A DNA stretch of 64,000 bases, taken from the NCBI GenBank assembly GCA_039889035.1, contig JBDQQY010000003.1, forward strand, positions 248,001-312,000. Direction: 5' to 3'. This document shows positions 32,701 through 39,064 of the stretch, in pieces. The notes under the pieces were generated by a model. It was not told where the DNA came from. It worked only from the letters and a program-made list of their open reading frames with translations, and searched no databases. Position 1 is the stretch's first letter. The number at the start of each line of letters is the position of its first letter. The position numbers and the translations under genes were made by a program. The stretch comes from Plantactinospora sp039889035 (GTDB lineage: Bacteria; Actinomycetota; Actinomycetes; Mycobacteriales; Micromonosporaceae).

Positions 32701-33613
32701 GGGGGTGCCGATCGGCTCCCCGCTGACCGTTCCCTCCGGCTTTGCCGGCGCGCTCGACTTCAGCCCCGACGGGCGGCTGCTCGCGGTCGGCGGCCGGGAC
32801 GGCACCGTACGGCTGTGGACGGTGACCGCGGCCGGCGTCGCGACCCCGTTCGGACCGCCCTGGCGGGCACACGACCTGCTCATCGAATCGCTGGACTTCA
32901 GCCCCGACGGTCGGACCCTGGCCACCGGCTCCGACGACAACCGGGTCCGGCTCTGGGACCTCACCGACCCGACGGCGCCGCGGCTGCGGTCCACGCCCGC
33001 GACGTTCGCGTCGTACGTCTACACCGTGCGGTTCAGCCCCGACGGTCGGCTGCTCGCGGCCGGGAGCACCGACAAGACGGCCCGGCTGGTCGACGTGACC
33101 GATCCCGACCGGCCGGTGGACGTGGCGAAAGAGCTGGTCGGCCCCGACCACTACGTGATGTCGCTGGCGTTCAGCCCCGACGGGCGTACCCTCGCAATGG
33201 GCAGCGCCGACAAGACCATCACGCTGTGGGACATCCGCGACCCCGGGGCGCCGACGCGGGCCGGGCCGGTGCTGGACGGTCCGACGAACTACGTCTACTC
33301 GTTGGCGTTCAGCCCCGATGGTCGGACGCTCGCCGCTTCGATAACCGACGGCACGGTCTGGCTCTGGGACATGGCCAAGGAGCGGCCGAGCGTTGCCGCC
33401 ACCCTGACGGAGCCGCACGGGGCGCTCTACTCGGTCGCGTTCAGCCCGGACGGCCGGACACTGGCCGCCGGGGGCCGCGACCGTACGGCGTGGTTGTGGA
33501 AGACCGACCTGGACGCGGTGACGCGGCACATCTGCGAGGTGGCCGGCGACGCGGTGACCTCGGCCGAGTGGGCCCGCTACGTACCGGCGGTCCCCTACGA
33601 CCCGCCCTGCTGA
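29759..33613 (+). CDS. HTH - STAND NTPase - 14 WD40 repeat protein
   Basis: 1,284 residues. The ATG at 29759 is preferred (GGAGG 5 nt upstream). Order: XRE-like helix-turn-helix (about 15-75: SMTVRDVAKVIGMPDSTVGGYFAG); nSTAND ATPase with GLGSFQPEDAEWFYGRE, Walker A GASGAGKSS (about residue 151) and Walker B VVIDQFEELF (about 235); a single membrane helix (about 548-570, GGLATLLLVAVSAGVVAV); then 14 WD40 repeats, enough for two seven-bladed propellers. Known members are ATP-switch sensors or scaffolds. Its place between divergent biosynthetic units suggests a regulator or assembly platform for them; a defence role cannot be excluded. Confidence 0.88.
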   Translation: MSDESPRRHSLDPLRNVATKEEFARALTEVRERASMTVRDVAKVIGMPDSTVGGYFAGRHLPPLKPPHILPDLLRACGVTEPAEVERWQETLHQVRRAPGRRPAGAPVPYRGLGSFQPEDAEWFYGREALTGALLARVRSSAADGPVMVVGASGAGKSSLLRAGLVAALRREGTSVVLMTPGAADPVGRLAAGLAPLVGVVTADLAEALRKGERLAEAIVRLGGAGPAGGCGVTVVIDQFEELFTLCADDAERRGFVEAVGQCPGVAVVVGLRADFYASALRFPCLATALQHNQVVVGPMTVDEVRRAIVEPARKAKVDVEEGFVELLLRDLAPPEPATALGEAHDAGALPLLSHVLLATWERGRSRELNVADYRTTGGLHGAVARTADTVFDRLTPDEQVVAKRMFLCLVRVGETGPDTRRRVPRETLLGVGAAAAAVLDTFVARRLLTSALDTVEMSHEALLRAWPRLRQWIDADRAGLVVGQQLAEAAEVWQRECREPAALYRGSRLVVARDWLAGGARPEATPLVREFVTASLRRERRRTARLYQTIGGLATLLLVAVSAGVVAVQQRREADGQRAVATTERNLALSRLVAARADRVREADVALASQLSLAAYRIAPTAEARASLLDASATFPATRLLGGSGVTQSVAYHPTRRLLVSGGADRRVRLWDLRDPARPVAVPGPLTGPTDVVYTTGFSPDGRLLAAGSGDRTVHLWDLSDPSRPLALAPLRGPAALVYSLAFSPDGRVLAAGSGDKTVTLWDVSTPDRATRLGTPLPIGSYAQSVAFSPDGRLLAVGADDASVRLFDVADPARPVAQGSPLSGPTERVYSVTFSRDGTRLAAGSADKSVHLWRLAPGTAPRPLGTPLTGVDSWVNSVAFGADPDRLALGSSDGTVRVWDLGRRVVVARLPHPGPVAAVTFAGDDTQLVSGAADGVVRLWRVPGSVLNGHPDVINGVAFHPAGTVLAVASDDVRLWDPSTGVPIGSPLTVPSGFAGALDFSPDGRLLAVGGRDGTVRLWTVTAAGVATPFGPPWRAHDLLIESLDFSPDGRTLATGSDDNRVRLWDLTDPTAPRLRSTPATFASYVYTVRFSPDGRLLAAGSTDKTARLVDVTDPDRPVDVAKELVGPDHYVMSLAFSPDGRTLAMGSADKTITLWDIRDPGAPTRAGPVLDGPTNYVYSLAFSPDGRTLAASITDGTVWLWDMAKERPSVAATLTEPHGALYSVAFSPDGRTLAAGGRDRTAWLWKTDLDAVTRHICEVAGDAVTSAEWARYVPAVPYDPPC

Positions 33614-33647
33614 GGACTGCTCAGGACGGGGCTCCTATCCACATCCG

Positions 33648-35012
33648 CTACTTCGAGTCCACATCCTCCACTTCGAGGACGAACACGTTCGAGTAGAACG
33701 GGATCCACCTCCGCCGCACGATCCGAAGACCGGACTCCGCCGCCCACCGTCGTATCTCCGAGGCCGAGTGGAACGTCGCCCGAGGCGTCCAGAACTGGTC
33801 GGCCAGTACGCACCGGAGCTGGCTGTCGTCGACGCGCTGCCGGACGCTCAGGTACACGAGCAGGCGTAGTGTCCCGGCGAGCCAGCGGGGGGCGCGGTCC
33901 ACAATCTCCGGCGACGTGCGCCGCCGCAACGGGCCGGTGGCGAGGTATGCCAGGTGGTAGGGAGTCCAACGGGCGTACAGCAGCACGACGAGCCGGCCTC
34001 CGACGCGGACGACCCTGGCCATCTCGGCGAGACCGTGCCGGCAACTCGCGGTGTGGTGTAGCACGCCGAGTGCGACCGCGTGGGCAAACGCCCCATCCGC
34101 GAAGGGCAGTGCGAGAGCACTCCCCTGCACGACCCGGGCTGACGGGTTGTTCGCGCGGCTGCGACCTGTGGCTGTCGAGGTCAGGTCAAGGCACACAAGC
34201 CGTGCGCCGCGCCGGGACGCACCCACGGTCGCCTCGCCCGACCCGGAGCCGACGTCGAGCACCAGCGCGCCGGATGCCAGGGCGTCGGGGAGGAGTCGGT
34301 CAAGGCGCCGGGTCCAGCGCTCGATGCGTCGGGTGCCGCCCTGGAGGAAGGGAAACCGCTCGTAGTGGCGCCTCGTGCTCGTCTCCAGGTCGACCTGCCA
34401 CGCATTCGCGCCCCGGGCCTTGGCGGCCGTGCGGACCAGCCCCCATACGGCCACGGTGCCGGTGATCGCGGCGATAGTCGCCAGCACGACGGTGGCTCGT
34501 GGCTGGTTGCGACGCAGCAGTTCGACGAGATCCAACGACAGCGGCGCCACCCACCCGGCCGCAGCGAGAGCCACCGCCACGGTGGAGGTGGTGACGCCCA
34601 CCACGATGGTCGACAGGGCCAGGTGTCGCCTGGTCGCGCGGGCCCCCATCGCGAGGTCGATCGGGGTGGCGGGATGGAGCAGGTACGCGACGAGTAGCAG
34701 CGGCAGGACCCAGCGCCGCTGGAGGCGGGCGAGTGCCCATCTCCCGAGCCGACTTCGGGTGGCGAAGCTCGTCCCACCCCAGCGGCCGAGTTCGTAGTAC
34801 GCGATGTGGAAGACGATCCGGACGGGCGTGACGATCATTATCGCCACCACCGGGGGCACCACGCCCGCGGTCAGCAGCAGCATGTCCGCCTGTGGGCGCA
34901 ACACGAGCAGCGCCTCAGGCGCGTACGAGGCAAGGGTCGGGGAGAGGGCCAGGCCCACCTGTCCCGCCGTCACGAGCGCGATCACCCAGGCCAGGCTCCA
35001 TGCGTTCCGCAT
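33648..35012 (-). CDS. Membrane-anchored SAM methyltransferase
   Basis: 454 residues. The N-terminal half (about 1-210) has five or six hydrophobic segments, e.g. AWSLAWVIALVTAGQVGLAL and VVPPVVAIMIVTPVRIVF. The C-terminal half is a class I methyltransferase: VLDVGSGSGEATVGA, CLDLTS, AFAHAVALGVLHHT and GGRLVVLLYARW. ATG at 35012 chosen because it lies 10 nt past the UbiA stop and directly before the first membrane helix. Last gene of the minus-strand operon; a membrane methyltransferase suits a prenylated or lipid substrate. Confidence 0.8.
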   Translation of the reverse strand: MRNAWSLAWVIALVTAGQVGLALSPTLASYAPEALLVLRPQADMLLLTAGVVPPVVAIMIVTPVRIVFHIAYYELGRWGGTSFATRSRLGRWALARLQRRWVLPLLLVAYLLHPATPIDLAMGARATRRHLALSTIVVGVTTSTVAVALAAAGWVAPLSLDLVELLRRNQPRATVVLATIAAITGTVAVWGLVRTAAKARGANAWQVDLETSTRRHYERFPFLQGGTRRIERWTRRLDRLLPDALASGALVLDVGSGSGEATVGASRRGARLVCLDLTSTATGRSRANNPSARVVQGSALALPFADGAFAHAVALGVLHHTASCRHGLAEMARVVRVGGRLVVLLYARWTPYHLAYLATGPLRRRTSPEIVDRAPRWLAGTLRLLVYLSVRQRVDDSQLRCVLADQFWTPRATFHSASEIRRWAAESGLRIVRRRWIPFYSNVFVLEVEDVDSK

Positions 35013-35022
35013 CAGCGTCGCG

Positions 35023-36045
35023 TCAACCAAGCGGCTTCGCGACCCGAGGTCGGGCGGTTGACCAGTACCAGGACCAGTAGACGGCAAACAGGGCCTCCCA
35101 GCCAGCTACGGCGCCGAGGGCAACGGCGAGGGTGGGCAGGTCGCCTCGGCAGGCCACCGCCCCCAGCAACATGACTCCGCCCGCCGCGAAGTACCACTCG
35201 CGGCCGCGGCGGGCGGGCGGACGCCGCCCCCGGAGCAGGCGGCTCAGGTCCCGGACACCCCACCAACCGGCGACGACGGCACCGAGCAGCACCAGGCTCA
35301 GCAGGATCGACGATGTGGCAGCGACGGCGAGCGTCAGCACGCCGAGCGACGTCGTCAGCCCGTGGATCGTCCAGCAGAACCACGTGTACCGCAAGCCAGG
35401 GCGCAGCGTGCCGTCATCCGCCAAGCGCGCGCCCAGGCTGGTCGCCACCGTCTTGAAGCCGGTCCGCAGGTCGGAAGCCAGGTCCTTGCAGTTCCCCGCG
35501 ATGCTGTTCAGTTGCCAGCACAGGAAGAACATCACCGCGGCGGCGAGCCACACCACAGGCGTCACCGGCAGCCCGACGCCCAGCGTGCATACCGGCAGCG
35601 GGGCGGCCATGGTCACCGCGAACAGCGCGTCCATCACGACGGGATGGTCGGTGACCTTCTGGTAGACGTTCACGAACGCGCCCAGAGCCAACATGACCAG
35701 GAACCAGGCCTGTGCCGGCGCCGCCCAACCGGCCGTGGCGGTCATCGCCGCCGCGAGCAGCGGCAGGCACACCGCCAGCAGGACGGCCGCCCGTTCCGGT
35801 AGCTTTCCCGACACCAACGGACTGCGGGCCTTGGCCGGGTCAAGGCGGTCCTTGGGCAGGTCGACGAGGTCGTTCAGGGCGAAGATGTAGCCGTTGACGA
35901 CGACACCGACCGAACCCAACCAGGCGAGGGCGCCGAGCGAGGGCTCCCATCCCGCGAGAAGCGGGCCGATGACAAACGCGAGAGCCTCGAAACCCGCGGT
36001 GTGCAGGCGGAGCAGATTGAGGTACGCCGCCAGAAGATCCTTCAC
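35023..36045 (-). CDS. UbiA-family membrane prenyltransferase, copy 2
   Basis: 340 residues with eight to nine membrane helices. Signature loops NDLVDLPKDRLDPAKARSPL (about 58-77) and NCKDLASDLRTGFKTVATSLG (about 185-205). The GTG at 36045 overlaps the stop of the upstream fusion gene (GTGA), which fixes the start. Sequence differs considerably from the copy at 26586, so the two probably act on different acceptors or one is a cyclase-type member. Same operon as paralog D. Confidence 0.88.
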   Translation of the reverse strand: MKDLLAAYLNLLRLHTAGFEALAFVIGPLLAGWEPSLGALAWLGSVGVVVNGYIFALNDLVDLPKDRLDPAKARSPLVSGKLPERAAVLLAVCLPLLAAAMTATAGWAAPAQAWFLVMLALGAFVNVYQKVTDHPVVMDALFAVTMAAPLPVCTLGVGLPVTPVVWLAAAVMFFLCWQLNSIAGNCKDLASDLRTGFKTVATSLGARLADDGTLRPGLRYTWFCWTIHGLTTSLGVLTLAVAATSSILLSLVLLGAVVAGWWGVRDLSRLLRGRRPPARRGREWYFAAGGVMLLGAVACRGDLPTLAVALGAVAGWEALFAVYWSWYWSTARPRVAKPLG

Positions 36046-37262
36046 CGTCTGGCTCCCGGGCCGATGGAGGTGGTCCGGCAGACCGCGATGAGGATCCTCA
36101 TCGCGACCCTGCCCGCCGTGCGGACGAGCAACCGCGGTCGCACCGCCTCCGCCACGACCTGGAGACCGGTCGCCGAATCGAACGTGGACGCCTGTAGCAC
36201 GATGCTCGCACGGCACCGTCCCGGCGGCAGCGCGCGACCGGGCAGGACGCGTACGCCAGGCATACCGTGCAGGGCACGTAGCCGCCGGCCGCCGACCCAG
36301 ACCGGATGCACGACGACTCGTCCCGGTGCGGTGGTGACCCGAAGGCACTCGCGGAGCGCGGCAACCGGATCCCGCACGTGCTGGAGGGAGTGGCTGCACG
36401 AGATGGTGGAGAAGGACCCGTCACGGAACGGCAGCCGTTCGGCCGTCCCCGCGACGTAGGCGCCGCCGGGTACGGCCGGCGGGCGCGACCCGAACTGCGG
36501 GTCAAGTGCAACCGCGTAGCTCCCCGTGTCCCGTGCCTCGGCCGCCAGCGGTGAGTCTCCGGCACCGACGTCCAGCAGCGGCCCGGCCAGGCGGTCGAAC
36601 CGGGCCTGCCACCCGGTCAGGCCGACACGTCCGGTGCGGAGGACCCACGGATCGTGTGTCGTTCGGCTGGTTTCGGCCGGCCGGGCCGGGCGCCGGAGAT
36701 GGACCATCCGCCCCTCGACCCGGACGACCTCGAAGCCTCGTCTCTGGTATGCCCGGCGCAGCCGCGCATGCTGTTCGGGTACTTCGATGCCCAGTTCCAC
36801 GCCATACCGGTCGGCCAGGCTGAGGACGGCGGCGGCGAAGCCGACCGACAGCCGAGCGGCCGCCGGGTCGCCAGACCCCCGGGCCAGGTTGATCACCCGC
36901 CAGGCGTCGGTGCGGCGGCGCCGCAGGGTCCAGGGCAGCGGGCCTGTCATCCGGCTCTCCTGGCCAGCCGTTCCCAACAGCCAGGCCAGATGGATCGCCG
37001 GATCGACGACCCGCCGGCGGAGACCTCCCGGCGCGGCGTAGGCGGTGATGCCTACGAGCAGCTCGCTCCTGGTGATGGTCAGATGCGGGACCACCGCGAC
37101 CTTCACCAGATGGCGCCAGTAGCGGCCCCCGTAGGCATCCCGCAACACCGCCGCCGCGCCGACAAGGTCGGCAAGGCGCAGCCACCGGGGTACCGGTGAA
37201 GACCAGCCTCCGTCAGCCAGCGGGCTGGACGGCCGAGAGATGACGTTCCTGTTCCTCGACAC
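36042..37262 (-). CDS. GNAT-like - SAM methyltransferase fusion, second copy
   Basis: About 406 residues. The N-terminal half ends in a GNAT-like block (INLARGSGDPAAARLSVGFAA ... RRAYQRRGFEVV, about 130-180). The C-terminal half is a class I methyltransferase (LLDVGAGDSPLAAEA, VALDP, FSTISCSHSLQHVRDP). The start is uncertain: GTG at 37262 has GGGAG 4 nt upstream and would overlap the previous gene by 50 nt; GTG at 37148 is the next candidate. Domain order is the same as in the protein at 22562, though the sequences are not close. Confidence 0.7.
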   Translation of the reverse strand: MSRNRNVISRPSSPLADGGWSSPVPRWLRLADLVGAAAVLRDAYGGRYWRHLVKVAVVPHLTITRSELLVGITAYAAPGGLRRRVVDPAIHLAWLLGTAGQESRMTGPLPWTLRRRRTDAWRVINLARGSGDPAAARLSVGFAAAVLSLADRYGVELGIEVPEQHARLRRAYQRRGFEVVRVEGRMVHLRRPARPAETSRTTHDPWVLRTGRVGLTGWQARFDRLAGPLLDVGAGDSPLAAEARDTGSYAVALDPQFGSRPPAVPGGAYVAGTAERLPFRDGSFSTISCSHSLQHVRDPVAALRECLRVTTAPGRVVVHPVWVGGRRLRALHGMPGVRVLPGRALPPGRCRASIVLQASTFDSATGLQVVAEAVRPRLLVRTAGRVAMRILIAVCRTTSIGPGARR

Positions 37263-38175
37263 GACGCTCCCATTCCTCTGCCAGCTCCCGCACGACCAGC
37301 GAACCGGCCGTGCGCGCATAACGTGCCGCGTCCCGGAAGGTGGCGGCGGCCAACCGCAGACCCGCCGCCGCGACGCCGCTCCCGACGACGGCGGCCTCGA
37401 CGCCGCCGCCGTCCATAGGGTCGAGCCCGGGATAGCTCAGGAGCGCGGCGGTGACCGGCCAGGTGCGGTTTCCGGTACGAGCGTCCTCGGCCGCGTCGTG
37501 GAGATCGTCGACCAGTTGCAGCCCGGTGCAGAGTCTCAGCACGGAGGTCGTGGCGAGATCGGCCAGTTCCGGTACCCCGGCGAGGTCGGCGGCCAGGTGA
37601 AACGCGACCGCGCCAGGAGCGGCCTTCTCACCCAGCCGGACCAGTTCGGCCGCCGAGTACGGCACGAGGCCGTCCCGGTGGCCGAGGTCCCGCAGCACGG
37701 CGGCGCAGTACACGTCGTACGCCCGGTCGTGCAGCTCCCGGTAGCGGGCGGCCCGCGCGGGCACCAGGGCGGCGAGGCCGTCGAGGTACCCCAGCAGGGC
37801 AGTGTCCGAGATCAGGCACATGCTCGCCGGTGCCCCGCCCTCGTCCACGACCTGGTCCTGGAACGCGTAGTGGACATGGCCGAGCGCGAGGACGGTGAGG
37901 AGCTCCGAGATGGCGTCCTCGTCACGACAGCCCCACTCCCGGGCCTGCGCCGCCGGCAGGTAGAAGAAGCCCGCGCCCAGGCCGAAGACAGCCGGGGGAT
38001 AGCCGGCCAGCTCGGCGGCGAGCGCCGGGTTGCCGGCCTGGAGGCGTTGGCACGCCCGCTTCCATATCTCCGGCCACGGGTTGATGCACTGTTCGCGGAT
38101 CAGTTGCACCGGCAGGCCGCCCGATCCGTCGCTTCCGCCTCGCCCGCCCCGGCCGGACAGGACCGTCGTCTGCAC
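37213..38175 (-). CDS. Class I isoprenoid-synthase-fold protein, paralog D
   Basis: 320 residues. First acidic motif FQDQVVDE (about 105-112), second LVDDLHDAAEDARTGNRTWP (about 221-240). Helical throughout, with a flexible Gly-rich N-terminus. The second motif resembles those of paralogs A and C; the first has drifted. Begins with GTG 8 nt after the 50-residue peptide gene. Probably a prenyl-transfer or cyclisation enzyme for this cluster. Confidence 0.72.
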   Translation of the reverse strand: MQTTVLSGRGGRGGSDGSGGLPVQLIREQCINPWPEIWKRACQRLQAGNPALAAELAGYPPAVFGLGAGFFYLPAAQAREWGCRDEDAISELLTVLALGHVHYAFQDQVVDEGGAPASMCLISDTALLGYLDGLAALVPARAARYRELHDRAYDVYCAAVLRDLGHRDGLVPYSAAELVRLGEKAAPGAVAFHLAADLAGVPELADLATTSVLRLCTGLQLVDDLHDAAEDARTGNRTWPVTAALLSYPGLDPMDGGGVEAAVVGSGVAAAGLRLAAATFRDAARYARTAGSLVVRELAEEWERRVEEQERHLSAVQPAG

Positions 38176-38183
38176 CGGTCCTG

Positions 38184-38336
38184 CTACCAGACGTCCTGGT
38201 CGCCGTTGGCCTGTGGCATCCGGCGGCGAAGCTCGTCCAGGTCGGGCACATCCTCGCCGGTCTCCGACACGAGCCCCAGCGCGCGCTCGGCCAACTCCTC
38301 CGCCGAGGCGACATCGACATCCAAGACTGCTTTCAT
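38184..38336 (-). CDS. 50-residue acidic peptide heading the operon
   Basis: ATG at 38336 with GGAGG 5 nt upstream, stop TAG at 38184. Starts MKAVLDVDVASAEELAERAL and ends NGDQDVW; net acidic, helical, no cysteine and no signal peptide. It lies 75 nt downstream of copy 3 of the shared motif and 8 nt before paralog D, so it should be translated. Function unknown: a small partner protein, a regulator, or a precursor peptide are all possible. Confidence 0.65.
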   Translation of the reverse strand: MKAVLDVDVASAEELAERALGLVSETGEDVPDLDELRRRMPQANGDQDVW

Positions 38337-38404
38337 GCTCTCCTCCAAGGTGTGGGGTACCTGGCTAGAGAACCCGCTACGGAATAGGTCTGACCAGGCC
38401 CCTG

Positions 38405-38427
38405 GGAAACCCCGTACAAGTCCGTAC
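38405..38427 (-). promoter_or_regulatory. Shared cluster motif, copy 3
   Basis: Minus-strand GTACGGACTTGTACGG followed by GGTTTCC, oriented toward the peptide/paralog D operon. With its flanks it also forms a perfect inverted repeat CCCGTAC-N6-GTACGGG (38411-38430). Thirteen of the first 16 bases are identical in all three copies. Confidence 0.65.
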
Positions 38428-38430
38428 GGG

Positions 38431-38705
38431 CGTTGTGGTGCCCAGGTCGGCCGGTGATCGCCGCCAGCGCCGATGCGGTGGTGACGATCCTCTCCGCGCG
38501 AGCCGAGCATCGAGTAGTCAGGCGCACCTCTGTCCACGGGATGCCGGCGCACGGCCCGATTCGCTCACCGCGCCATTCCATGGAGCCCCTGGCGTTGCTC
38601 CCTACCGCCCCTGACCTTGACCGGTCCGGTGGTGTCTGCCGGGGGCCCGACCGCGGGCCGGGGCTGTTCGGCCGCCCGGTCCCGTCCGGTACGCCGGGTC
38701 GTCGG
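38431..38705. other. Non-coding gap between motif copy 3 and the small membrane gene
   Basis: No protein-like frame, hairpin or repeat worth naming. It separates the isoprenoid cluster from the next region. Confidence 0.4.
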
Positions 38706-38943
38706 CTACGGCTGGTCCTCGTCGCTCCTCTCGTTGATCCGCTTTATCTGCCGGGCGACGATGCCCGAGATGGCCGCGGCCGCGGTGATCGCGATCGCCG
38801 TCGCCGGAACGGCGGCCACGCCGAGCCCGATCGCCGACGCGGCGATGGCGCCGATCACCGTCGAAGCGGCACCGACCGCGGCGGGCACGGTCTGCGACGC
38901 CGGCGGGGGCGCTCCTTGGAGTCCTTCGGATCAATTCCAGTCA
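38706..38943 (-). pseudogene. Small two-helix membrane protein, apparently frameshifted
   Basis: The minus strand starts ATG at 38943 with MTGIDPKDSKE. At about 38911 the reading must slip one base to continue as APPPASQTVPAAVG, then a glycine/alanine-rich hydrophobic hairpin (ASTVIGAIAASAIGLGVAAV, AITAAAAISGIVA) and a charged tail RQIKRINERSDEDQP. A single missing G (GAGCGCC for GAGGCGCC) explains it. Either a recent null mutation or a sequencing error. About 80 residues if intact; function unknown. Confidence 0.5.
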
Positions 38944-39064
38944 TAAACCCCGACTCCTGCCACCACCGCACGCCACCGTGCTGTTCCTGGTCAGCTACGC
39001 CGTACTGCGCCGCCGGCAGCGGACGGTGGCGCCGCGCTGAGCCACCGGGCCCGCCCCGGGTCGG

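Noticed and set aside
38976..39040. Plus-strand LFLVSYAVLRRRQRTVAPR ending in a stop
   Set aside because: Could be the tail of a lost membrane protein, but there is no upstream support.
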